Assembly: GCA_012845835.1 (NCBI GenBank)
Contig: JABAKD010000016.1
Span: 3,968,859 to 4,032,858, forward strand
Reading direction: 5' to 3'
DNA from: Undaria pinnatifida
Taxonomy: Eukaryota; Sar; Phaeophyceae; Laminariales; Alariaceae
DNA: 64,000 nucleotides
Position 1 is the stretch's first letter; every line of letters begins with the position of its first letter. The position numbers were made by a program, and so were the translations under genes. This document shows positions 21,746 through 33,100 of this stretch, in pieces. The notes below the pieces were generated by a model. The model did no database searches, was not told where the DNA came from, and saw only the letters and a program-made list of their open reading frames with translations.

Positions 21746-22110
21746 AGCTCTCTCGCTGCATGTGTGCGTGGGGTAAACGTTCTCGCTGCATGTGTGCGTG
21801 GGGTAAACGTTCTCGCTGCGTGGACGGTCTGTCTATTTCCCTGCCTTTCTGTCTCCTCGTGTTTCGAATTGCAGGAGAACATGGACGATCATCGCTGAAA
21901 CAGCCGTCGTGGTTTGTGTGCGTTTTCGGGCCTTGTGTTTGTTTCGCATTTTGTTTGTGTTTTAAGGCTTAGTTGTGCGTGGCTGGTGGAGCAAATAAAC
22001 GTTCCCGCTGCTTGGGCGGTCTGCCTGTTGTTTCCTTGCCGTTCTGTCTCTTCGTGGGTGTCGTTCGTATCTCAGGAGAACGTGGACGAGCATCGTTGAA
22101 ACCGCCGTCG
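21746..22110 (+). repeat. Local tandem duplications
   Basis: A 30-bp unit (TCTCGCTGCATGTGTGCGTG then GGGTAAACGT) is repeated twice plus a partial third copy from about 21750. The larger block (about 21810-21912) is repeated, diverged, at about 21995-22110. Both end in CAGGAGAACRTGGACGAKCA followed by TCGYTGAAAC. Confidence 0.75.
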
Positions 22111-22194
22111 TTTTCTTTTTATAAAAAAAAAGAAAAACGTCAGCTGTGTGTGGGTACAACCGATGGAATACATACTTGTATTAATAGTCTAGTT

Positions 22195-22305
22195 GAAACT
22201 CAACTTTTTTTAGAACGTATCCTAAATACGTCAGCTGTGAGTTTGACTATTTTATTTAGGGTCGACACTCGTTTTTGCAAGCTGCGTGATACACCGGCCG
22301 CTTGT
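22195..22305 (+). repeat. R1 repeat, fuller unit
   Basis: Contains ACGTCAGCTGTGAGTTTGAC, then AGGGTCGACACTCG, then TTGCAAGCTGCGTGATACAC. This shows the longer R1 consensus of about 90 bp. A further partial unit is at 22527-22545. Confidence 0.7.
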
Positions 22306-22558
22306 ATATGCAGATGCATTATCCTTTGAATGCATACAGTATGACACTCCTGTGTGTGTTGCCAGGATGAGCATGACAGCAAAAAGCACTATTATTTTAA
22401 TAGTGGTATTAGTCTGTAGGAGGTGTATAATACGTGCTTTCAATCATCCCAAGGGAGGACGTCGAGTCGAGTAAGTTGTTACTCGTATGGTAAGCCTTTT
22501 CGCGCCTACTTGAAAAAAAAAAAAATCAAGGGCGTCAGCCGTGAGTTATTTTGTTTGT

Positions 22559-22841
22559 GTTTGTTATGTGTGGGTAGGCAATTGGTTAACCTTTCACCAG
22601 TGCGCAGACCCATCAGACTAATACCCCTGCGTTAAGGTATTAGTGGGGTATTAGTCCGTTTGACCACGATCGGAAACCCGTTATTATTGTGATTTCACGC
22701 GCAGGTTCGTGTCCTGCCGACAACGCCATTTGTTAAGGTATTAGTGGGGTAATCCCCCTCTCGGAGTACCACTACAGTAGTAGTCTGTTTGACCACTTGC
22801 AAAAGGTTAACCAATAGCTTACCCAAACTAAGCCTTATAAC
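22559..22841 (-). mobile_element. TRIM-like element, copy 2, with rearranged repeats
   Basis: A complete terminal repeat lies on the minus strand (22841 to 22731, TGTTATAAGGCTTAG to CCTTAACA). It is followed by AA and TGGCGTTGTCGGCAGGA. On the plus strand this reads as the 3' end of a tRNA: T-arm GCAGG-TTCGTGT-CCTGC and acceptor strand up to CGCCA. A truncated terminal repeat follows (about 22668-22635). A head-to-head plus-strand fragment (22559-22634, TGTTATGTGTGGGTAGGCAA) makes the locus palindromic. Confidence 0.7.
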
Positions 22842-23397
22842 ACCTGCAGTGTTTCCATGATTTCCGATTTTGAAGTCCCCGAAGCACGAACAAGGTTTGC
22901 ATGATGTAGCATATCATATTTTCTCGTAAATAGGGTACCAGGTACGAGGTATCATACTACATTGCTGCCACCACAATACCAGCAAAAATATGCAGGCCAA
23001 TAAAAGCATTCGCAAAATGTGTACGTGTACTATAGCTTCACCGTAAGGCTGGGATTGATGACGGTGATCGGCTACGATACGCGCAGATAGACAGGCGTGG
23101 ATGAAATAACAGGTAGCTGACGTTCACGCCACCGCTGCACTCGATTGTTTTTCCGTTGCTCTGGGTTTGGTGTTCGGTTTGTCATGTGACATTCCATGCT
23201 CAAGACACAGTTTCGACATTGTCTCTGCAGGGTTACGAGCGAAGTCCATAGTTTTCTTGTAGTGTGCTATAGTTTTTGCGACCGCATCAGCTTTTTATGC
23301 CAAGTGTTTCACTTACACATCGTGTTTAACCTCTCAGCGTTTTCGCATTTGCTGATTCGTATCCACACGCATTGTTTTCTTTGTTTCGTTCTGCCTC
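22842..23397. other. No gene seen
   Basis: No supported open frame. Contains TACCAGGTA at 22936-22944. Confidence 0.5.
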
Positions 23398-23770
23398 TGT
23401 TACAAGGCGTCATTTGGGCTGGCGATTGGCTAACATTTTACCAGTAATAGTCAACCGGACTACCGTACTAGCCTCTAAGACATTAACAAACGGCGTCGAC
23501 GGCAGGAGTATGAATTCTTGGAGTCGTGGGTTCGAATCCCTCGTGATTTTGAATCCCACCGTCAACCACACGTAAACTTTACGACTTTCCCCTTTTCTAC
23601 TGTTTGTAACTGAAAAGTGGTCGCCCCGGTATCCTCAGGAAATGGAACTGCGTGGATATTGATAAGTCCGCCCGTATATCCGGCCGACCTGCTTGCCCGC
23701 CGGTCCAACGGGGGAGAGTGTTATAAGGGTTAGTGTGGGTAGCAGTCAAACGGGCTAGTACCCTCTAACA
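23398..23770 (+). mobile_element. TRIM-like element, copy 3
   Basis: Left terminal repeat 23398-23488 (TGTTACAAGGCGTCA to ATTAACA), followed by AA and CGGCGTCGACGGCAGGAG, a diverged primer-binding-like site. A polypurine tract GGGGGAGAG precedes the right repeat 23719-23770, which has an internal deletion but keeps TGTTATAAGG and CTCTAACA ends. The internal block GTCCGCCCGTATATCYGGCC is shared with copy 1. Confidence 0.75.
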
Positions 23771-25342
23771 TATTGACATCGCCCGCCGCCTGCTCAGTGC
23801 TGCGGGCGAGCCGAAAAATGCCGGCCTGATTCGAACTGGAAAGCCCTCCATACTGACCCTGGGTTGATCAGTAGCCGCCGGCAGGGCCCACTTAGCACCC
23901 TGATCCAACGCCGACCTCCACCACAGCCACACCCACGCTGAGTGCACAGGAACTTTGCACCAACTTATTGGTGTACCCCATTTGTTTCAGCCGTACAAGT
24001 TGTTACAAGGACAAGGAATCGCGCATTTGCTGATGACTTCGAAGATGTTGGAACGCGCGGCAAGAGAGCCCTCGTGTCCCACACCTTTGTCTTCTCGTAT
24101 CTTGGACCGTGCTTCGCGCTTTTAAGGCCAATATTTAAGACCGCAAGCACAGTAGTAGTCGTCGAGTCGAATTGGGGGTCCTCTCCTCACTTCGCATAGA
24201 CGCCTGCTATTAGGCGCCCTGTACCGTCCTGGTATATTTTTATTGCAGTTTAGTACCTACCTGGTAGCATTAAAAAAAAAATTCGACTGCCTCATCAGAA
24301 TCATACTTGCTCACACACTTGCCAGGCAATATGCAGGCCTCAGGCGATATGCTTGCTGTTGACGCTCAGGAGTGATCTGGGGATTCCATGTCACTTACGG
24401 AGGACAAGTCGCAAATATTTTGATCGTAGTGCGCCTGCTTTAATCCAGGTACCCGGCAATAAAATGACAACCAGCGCCTTTATTAGACAGCGCAACAATG
24501 TAATGCCGAATGATGCAGTGCTGCTGGTGGCCGTTGATCCCCACTATTTAACCTTTAGTGCACCAGGAAACCCTTTGTTCGTCACCCGCGCCCCAAAACT
24601 CGAGCGCGGTAAGAAATTCGGCCAATCGCGTGGACGCTACATTTTGTCAACACTATTAATACGAACTCTTTGTCAACGCTACGACGGAGTTACACGACGG
24701 TGCATCCCACGCGCCGATGAAGCTTTGTGTGTGTGCGATACTCGAAGGAAAACTCATCCTGATGAAACTCTGCCATCTGGGGAAACACCCGCCATGGGGA
24801 TTGCCTAGCACGTGATAGTGCACCAATCACAGTTCAGCTGAAATAGGAAACTATTTTGCTACGATACAGTGAGCACACAACATGGTGTGCTGCTTCTTGC
24901 ACAGACGTATACGATGTACAAAAGGAGGCACCCTCTCCATATAGTTCGAACACAAAACCGGTTTGACGGCTTGAAGTTCGAACAGCGTCGATATCCCAAA
25001 AGCCACAAAATCACTTGCTGCAAAACACTACCTGGTGTGGAGACAATGTACTGTAGCTAGCGCTACGCGGTGGTAGTAAATCTAAGCAATGTCGAATGAC
25101 CCGGGCAAGCGAGGAAGTGCTGTACCAACAAGTCAACGCCTTCGCCTGGGCTGCTGAATCACGGCTGTGACAGGCTCTTAAACCTCCACAGAACACGCTC
25201 CTCCCACGTTGCCCATTCTGAGCCTGCCGTACTGTCCGCCTTTCTCTCAAATTGTGCTAGATTGGCCTACCTATATAATAGTCAACCTGCCTGTCGCACG
25301 TCCCCCTCTTCCTCCGCCTATTGTCAATCGACACCGAACGCC
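23771..25342. other. No gene recognised upstream of the 25.3-kb gene
   Basis: An open frame at 24353-24808 (+), about 115 residues from its first ATG, has no recognisable domain. TACCTGGTA is at 24258-24266. The last 100 bp is the likely promoter and 5' UTR of the gene that starts at 25343. Confidence 0.4.
25270..25279 (+). promoter_or_regulatory. TATA-like box
   Basis: CTATATAATA lies about 70 bp upstream of the ATG at 25343, a plausible core promoter position. No transcript evidence. Confidence 0.35.
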
Positions 25343-27614
25343 ATGCAGTGTGACCTTGAGTATAAACTATTTCAGGAGGAGTATCGACAAGAACAGAAGA
25401 AGAAGGCCGCCGAAAAGAAGGAGCTGAAAAAGCAACAGAAAGGGAAAGGGTCGAAGAAGCCATGTGTTCCGCGGGAGACCCTTTCGCCCGCTGTTTCTGT
25501 GTCGACAAGTGGGGCGGGAGGCGGTGGAAAGGGGGCGGGAGAAGACGCAGTGACAGCGGGGGCAGCACCAGCACCAGCGACGGCAGCAACACCAACGACG
25601 GCAGCTAGCCCCCGTACCTCGGATCAAGCGCCGCCCAGTATTGCTCCTAACCCGGTCAAATTTCCGACCGCCACCGTCAACCACGCGAGTGGTGCTTCTC
25701 TCATGCCGGAGACTTCGACATTAACGAGCCGAGCTCCACAGGTACTATCTACCACCTCTACGCCACCGACGAAGGATGAGGCAACGGCCGGCAACATGTC
25801 GACTTCCCGTCGTCTGGCCGAAGCTGCTCGACTCCCGCATTTGTCGATCTTTAAAGAATACGACGAGGGTGTCACCTCAGGCTTGCCGGTGCTTACCGAT
25901 TCTGCGGCCGCCTCTCTTTTGGCACCTCCTAACACTTCGCCGTGGCCGACGATTGCAGGGGTGACCGGCGGGAACGCGTCGACTTCCCATCACCCCGCGC
26001 TTCCCGCTCGTCCGGCCGCGGCATGCTCCATAAGCTCGGTTTCTGAAGAACGTTTGGAGTGGAGTAGCATGAGATCAAAGACCGCACGGGCGTTCTGTGC
26101 AGATGCAGCTTCAGCCATACCAACACCAGCACCGGCACGTGCACCCACTGCTGGGACGGCCACGGTGGCTACAGCAGCGGCAACTTCCGGCGTATCGGCA
26201 CCGGCGGTGGTGTTGAAGAAGGTTGAGATGGCGAAGCCGGTTGCGAAGAAATTGGCGGAGAGTAACGAGACAATAGCAGAGACGATGAAGCTGTCACTTT
26301 CTGCCACAACTGAAAAGGCGGAGAGCATATCCACAACGCGGGATGCGGTGGCAGCGCCAAGCATAGAGTCAAAATCGACCATAGGAGCAGGGGCCGAATC
26401 GAGGGCAGAGACACGTCGAGCGTTTCGCAAGCGGGCCATCTTGCGGGAGGGAAGGGAGGCTGCCTTGGCAGCGAGGCCGACCAACCGTGACGACAACCGC
26501 GCATCGCGAACCTGCTTTAGGGCTACCCTGTCGCGCGCGGCCAAGGACTCCCGGCGCCAGGCGAGAAGAGAGGGCGTGCTGCGGGCGGCAGTGGTCACTC
26601 AGGCAGTCGCACAAACCCGTGCACCGGTGCTCGCAGCCATGCGAAGCACCGCATGTAGGCTGAGGGTCGCGCGGAAGGCTATCCGCGAGGATGCATTCCG
26701 TTGGAGAGCGTTCCTGTCGGCGATGCAGGCAAATAAGGTGAGCTAGGGAAGAGGACGGGCACGCGGAAAAGGATAGGGAAGCAAGGAGTATGCGTAGTGG
26801 GCTCGCCAAGAAGAAATACGGATTTCGTTCCGCTTGGCTTATGTTTTCACCACACGAGTTTTATCAGATAGTACGTGATGAAGTGGCCCACGCGCCGGTC
26901 ACATAAAAAAAAAAACTCTCCTTCTCCCGCGAACAAACCATAACCGACGGTTCGATACTTGAACCAGGGCCAGTTCGCTATAATAACCCCCTTTCGCCGC
27001 ACTCCCATCGTTGAACGACCCAGGCGGTCGCCAAGCACGACCACGACCGAGCGATAGCAGCCGAATGGGCTGCAACCGTAACGGACACGCTCAATCACTA
27101 TTCAACAACCACGACCGGCATTTTGGAGCAGGCACAAGACGACCTGAGGCAAGCACTGGCGAATGAGGTGAGTGGAACTAACAAAAGGAATCGAGAGGCA
27201 CATCATTCGTTTAATTCCCCCCGCGGCGCTCATTGGGAAATGGAAGCGCAAGAAAAATATAAAGTCTACACGTCCCAGCGTGATTATTCTATACGTGGAT
27301 TGGCACGTTTTCGTGTAGGAGCGCAAGGGACTCGGAAATGGGGCCCTTCTACAGCTGGTTTCAACAAACCGTACCTCAGCGAAGCGCAGTAGACAGGTTT
27401 TCTCGACGTCGGATGCGATAACAACCAGAATCCTCCACACCCAACAAATCATGAGCGGCTTAGACACTTCAACTCCCACCTCCCGCACTGGCCTGACAAT
27501 AAAAAAATGCAGGTAGCCAGGACGGGAGAGTTGCTCGAACAGACCCGAGCGGCACTGAAGAGAGGAAAGGAGGTCGCACTCGAGGCGTCTGCGCGTCGAG
27601 TTTTTGTCAGATGA
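25343..27614 (+). CDS. Hypothetical three-exon protein, Ala/Thr-rich with basic helical ends
   Basis: Proposed exons are 25343-26737, 27024-27167 and 27513-27614, all joined in phase 0 at AAG|gtgagc...cag|GCG and GAG|gtgagt...cag|GTA, giving 546 residues. I chose the ATG at 25343 (context CGCCATGC), not the non-ATG extension to 25262. Residues 1-45 are a Lys/Glu/Gln-rich charged helix (QEEYRQEQKKKAAEKKELKK). About 50-300 is Ala/Thr/Pro/Ser-rich and probably disordered. About 310-465 is Arg/Ala-rich helix. The last two exons look like a coiled coil (ILEQAQDDLRQALANE, then TGELLEQTRAALKRGKEVAL). No known domain is recognised and no function is claimed. The unbroken 1.4-kb first exon and consistent splice phases argue for a real gene; the last acceptor has a poor pyrimidine tract. 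Confidence 0.55.
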
Positions 27615-29702
27615 CATGACACAGGCCAAGCTACGACACAGTGCAGTAATAACTTCTCAAATAGGACAGGTTATACTACAGTAGACTAGACTATACAGTA
27701 TAGTATATCGTATTAATTGTACCGTGTTTTGACGAGGAAGCGGTCGGCGTTTTTCTCCTGCAGAGTGAGGCTTCTTAACGCGATGATGACCATGATAATA
27801 CCGTAGTCTTTCTGTCGCTTTTAGCGCGATGATAACCGCGGTTGTAGATGGTTTGATCGACGCGTTGCCGATGTTGTCATCACGGAACGCGTTGTGCGGG
27901 TCCGTCGTCCGATCGCGGCGCAACCATGGCCGCCAGCCTGCGCCACCTCAAGGGCTGCTTGTACCGACACCAAATACCCTGGTTGATGCTATAACTAATA
28001 CATCTCGTTCCATTAATTGTGGGCGGATTTGTGTGATGGGCGTTATATTCGTAGTAGGGGTGTGTGTTGACAAGGGGTGAGGGATGTGCTGGTCGTCGCT
28101 ACCGAGTACCGCTGCAGTTGCTAAACGCCGCCGCGTCGGCTGTTTGCGCGGGTAACGCACATCGGGGACGGAGGCATTGTTGGTACCTGAGAAAAGCTGT
28201 GGGGAGTAGGAGGGGTTACGTTGATGCATTCGAGGTGGGGCGAGCGGGGGATCGGGGGCGCACATTTGTTGATTGCTTTAGTCATTTGAACATTGACCAC
28301 GCACTCCTTTCGAGACTGGGTACCCTTCCTACTCCTAAGACGGGGGGGGGGTCTGTGACGTCTTTCTTGTAGTCGTTTTTTCTGCTGCCTGTGATTGGTG
28401 CGAGAGGCGTCACACCTAGGTGTCTTGCGAAGCACAGGTTCACTGCCAGTGGGTGCGCCGCATACAAGGGAGGTAATGTTGCTCCTCGCGATTCGCTTCT
28501 GTGGGCGTGCTTGGCGTCTCCTTTAAATAGCTTTCAAACGGATGCACTTCATACGAGAGGCATATCGCCGATTGCAAACTGGTCGAGGGTCGAAAAAACA
28601 AGATACATGGAATGCGGGGTAGGGGGTCGGCGAGAGAAAGAGCATGACTTACAGCGTCATGCTTTGTTCATTGCAAGAGGGGCACCTGTTTGCAAATGCT
28701 AGACGCGGCAGTGTCGTTCGCGTAGCACACTCTGGCAGACGGCAATCGCAGGGTAGATTGTTGATTGTTGTTATCCCTTCTATTAATAGAACTTTGAAAA
28801 TACCCCACATTAATTCCAAGTAGTCAATGGATGTTCGGGGGTTCAATTGTAGACAGGGGCAGATACCATACCGCGGCGCTCTTGAGCGAGACACGGGGAT
28901 GTGGAGAAGGAAACAGTGCGTAATGACCAGGCGGCAGCAGTTCTTTGATGTGAATGCGATGGTTGGGAGTGCCGAATGCTCGCTTTCCTTTCTCCGGGTT
29001 TGGGCCGCGCAGCTTACGACTAGGAGCATCCTGAAGCAGTTTAAGGGCAGTTGAAGGCGTACTTGGAGCCTGGAGCCATTCACATGTTGCCAAGAGAACA
29101 GGCGTTGTTGCCCGTGGTTGTCGCTTTCGATTTATCAGCTACTCGCTAATCGCGTCCGTCATCACTGGTCTCACTAAGGTAATTACTGTTCCCATGCTCG
29201 GCGAAAATCTCTCTACCGTTAAATCTGCCGACGGCGGTTTGTGCTCAAGCCCTGGCAGCGCGCGGATCCACGGGGCGGGGGAAAAGCTTGCTGCCGAAAA
29301 GCCATGATACCACGGTGGTATGATGCCGGTAAACGAACCGACGGTTTCACGACACTAGATGTCATAAAAAAACTAGCCAGAAAACATCCAGCGAATGAGC
29401 TGATAGGGTAGAGCTGCGTTCGAACATTGCCGCGTGCGACCACGTGCTTGCCGGTGCTTATCTCAGCTCTAGTCACTATCGTTTAGTTTAGTCCCATTAA
29501 TTTCGCGACACGCCAGATGCCCTTCACCGATCAGCCGTATGCCTTCCCCTCGAACATCACTAGCCAGCACCTCAACGCCTACTGCCGTGGCTCTACCGAT
29601 TAGTCGTAAGCAAAACTAAAACGAAAGACGAACAAGCGGGGTAACAGCTAACAGAAGGAGATAAATCATTCCCAGTGGCCGACAAGAGAAACCCATTCCC
29701 AA
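27615..29702. other. Intergenic, no gene recognised
   Basis: Separates the convergent 25.3-kb gene (+) and the signal peptide peptidase gene (-). Open frames on both strands around 28.0-29.1 kb lack domains and consistent splice sites. Confidence 0.45.
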
Positions 29703-29870
29703 GCCAAACAAAAAGCGACTTCATCGCTGTTCACTGAAACCGATCGTTTCAGCACGATCATATAAGCACGATCACAATCGATGGACGAAGCCGACCGTTT
29801 ACGCGCGATCAAAAGCGATGCACGAAGCCGATTGTTTAAGCTCAATCAAAAGCGATGAACCAATAACGGT
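29703..29870. repeat. Short tandem repeat in the 3' flank of the SPP gene
   Basis: Three to four diverged units of about 37 bp: AAAAGCGATG...CGAAGCCGA followed by YTGTTTAAGCTCAATC or variants. The unit is rich in GATC/CGATCG and ends about 10 bp beyond the SPP stop codon, so it would lie in the 3' UTR. Confidence 0.6.
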
Positions 29871-29878
29871 TGTCCGAC

Positions 29879-30123
29879 TTATTCGTCCTTCTTGGCTGTC
29901 ACCGCCGCCGCCGCGTGGTCTTGGTCCTCGTTTGCCTCCTCCGTTTCCTCGTCGTAGGCCACGAGCGCCTTAATCTCTGCAAACGAAAAACAGACCGGAA
30001 AAAATAAAAATAAAACCAAGACAACGACACGGATTATATCAACGACAGCTTCAATCTTCATGTCATCGTCAACGGCAACAACAGCAACAACAGCAACAAC
30101 AATGACAACAATGACAACAACAA

Positions 30124-30158
<35 letters not shown>

Positions 30159-33100
30159 ACAACAACACCAACACTACCACCATCACCACCACCACCACCA
30201 CCACCACCAACAACAACAGCAGTGAAAACGCCAATGTCAACGACTGCAAGACAATAACGGCAACGGAATATGACATGGAGGAGGAGCCACGAGGCGCGGC
30301 CAAGGGCACGCCGTAGTTCTTCCAGGCTTAGCGCATGTGCGTCGGGACGTCACCATTGCTTGGTATCGAAGGACGCAGACACACAGAGGAGTTTACCGCC
30401 GTGGACGTCGTGTCTTGTACGTGTACCCCCCCCTCCCACCTCCCCTCCGCACATACCACAGGGCGAAGAAAAAACACAGTGTCGTTGTGTTTACAACAAG
30501 TTGCTCTATGCGTCCTCAACCAAGGAAGGCTAGCGAACGGCACTTGACGTACTTCCTCCCTGCACCAAACACCCATCACATTACTTTCAAAGGTACCCTC
30601 CTAATTGAAAATACTCTCCACCGAAAGGTGGATGCAGCTTTTAGTCAGGAGTCAAGAGTTTGACGCATTTTCCCGTGTGCACAATACGGATGGGGTGAAG
30701 TGGGCGGGGCGGGGGAGAGGGCGCTCCCAGCGAGCTTTCTTCAGCGAACGAAAAAAAAGCTACAAAATAAGCAGCGTTAAATTCTAACCGTACCTTTGCG
30801 CCAAATGGCAGTTACACTAGCCGCTCCCAAGCAAGCAGGCACGAGGTAGAAGAGGGCTGGCTGCGCCGCCTTGAAGTAGAACATTACCGCCACCGTCGCA
30901 CCCAAGCCCGCGACGTACGCCACAAGGCATGCGTGAAAAAAGGGCTGTTTTTCCCGCCCAGTCCCCGCCCCCGCCGCAGTCACAACCGCACGGGTTTCCA
31001 GATAAACAAACCCAGACGAAAGGAAGTTTCCGCGCAAAGCAGGAGACAGAGAGACAGGGCGGGACAAAAAGAGACGAGGGGTGCGAGGAGAGTGAGCTTG
31101 AGACGAGGGCGGGCAAGTGTGTGAAGGCCGATATCGCGGTATGTCAGACCCGACAAAATATGATGTCGTGATCGAGTAGGAGAGCGCAGGGCGTGGAAAA
31201 AATAGCGCAACTTCTCCCCATGGTATTCGGGGGTAAACTACTTGGAATCAGAATCGGCCGAATTGCAGAATATGAGACGCGTGAAAGAACACCCAGAACC
31301 CGAGGCGGAGGAGCGCGACCGTGACCTTGTCTGTACGGGTAGTGACAGACCGGTTCGCTTTTCAGGCGACACCGGACAAGCGTCAAATATCGGGTGACGC
31401 GGTTATCCTACACCAGGTACCAATAATCCAGATACCCCAGACACCTCGCCTAATCTAGTCGCGGGAATGCACCGTAAAATAATTTTACCAAATAAAAGAT
31501 GGTCGATGAAGTACAATAACTTCGATAGCTGCTTAAAACATTTCCACGCATCCAGCACAGCAGTGTGAGGCCGGGGGGATAAAAGGAGGAAGGCAGAAAT
31601 GTGGTTCCACTGTACTGTACCTTGGCAAAGCGTCCGTGCTCTCCTTGGGACGGATCCGCCTGAGCTCTTGAGGCGTCGAAGCGTAGAAGGAGAGCTGCAA
31701 ACAACCCTGTAACCGACAAACGAGGTGTACAGCACAACACGCCGAAGGTTTACTGTAGTTAGCTGGTTGCGCCGGCAGAGTTACCTACTTGCGTTGTCAT
31801 GGTGTCGTGTTGGCTGATTGTGTCGGAACACCTAGCTAGTTGCAATGTCACCGTGTAGTGTTCGAGCGCGTTGCGTCTTTCGGGTCCGCGTTGTCGTCTT
31901 TCGCGTCGCGTGTGGCGAGTGTCGGAATGCGCCCCCACTGCGCCAGATCTGACGGGAGCACCTCGGGAAACCCGGGAGGCATTCTGCGGTCCAACTAAGG
32001 ACTTGCCGTTCGTCAAGCCCAACCGCAAAGAAATACACCACCGTGCCCAGTCTATGTGCATACTGTCCCGATGCGGAAAATCCACGAAAAAACGGCCTCA
32101 ATGCTGTTGTCAACACGGTGCAATGAAAAAACAAGCGGCATCCATGCCGGCTGTTACCTTGAACGGGGGACCTTGCTACGTGCACGACGGTCTCCGCTGT
32201 CTCCCCGTCTACTTTTTGATCGCAAGGCTCTTAAGGCAGGGTGTTCGTTTCCGTTTGGCCTGGTCAACTTCCCATCCTCACCCCCTCCTTTCCCGATTCA
32301 CGGAGACAAGCAGCAAAACCAACGACCACGAGAAAACACCAACAACGACCACAGCAAGCGCAAGAGCAACAGCAAACGCAATAGCAACAGCAACCACAGC
32401 AAGAGCAACCGCAATAGCAACACCAGAAACAAAGAACAACCACCACAACAAGACGACAACAGCACAACAGCAGCAACAGCAACAGCAAGAAAAGACAAAA
32501 ACATGACAGATAGCTGGTCGGCTATATAACACTGAGAGGTTCGTACCTGGCACGACGATGTCCCCGAGGCCGAGGAGGCTAGTCTTCAGCTTCGTAGGCG
32601 GGTCGGTCGTGGGGTCGGCCCACGCGCTGACGAAGAGAATCTTGATTGGACCCTGAACGGACTTGGCCACTGATTCCATCACGGGCCCCCTGCGACACAA
32701 GAAAGTAACCGTCGTATATATAATGCTCGTGTATGCCTGCTTGCAAATAGATGTAAACCAAGTACAAAAACTACATACGGTACAAACCAAAACCAAGCAC
32801 AATACATAATGCAATACGAAATACAACACTGATACAACACACTACTAATACACAACGCCGAAATAAAACAAGAACGAGCAACAGAAGAGTACAACATAAC
32901 AAAAAGCATGATTATCACGCGTGACACCACTGCAGTAGGGAGTATGTTGGCTGCGGACCCGCGTGGCACGGCAGATACTCGTAAGTGCTGTCAGGGTTGG
33001 GTGTGCTTGGAGCACGCACAGCAGCCCACCACAGCGAAGACGTAAGAAAAAGCCGATGAAAAAAAAGACCACAAAAAAACGACAAAAAACGATTGCGGCA

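Noticed and set aside
24353-24808. Possible 115-150 residue protein
   Set aside because: It needs a non-ATG start for full length, and no domain, codon signal or splice context is recognisable.
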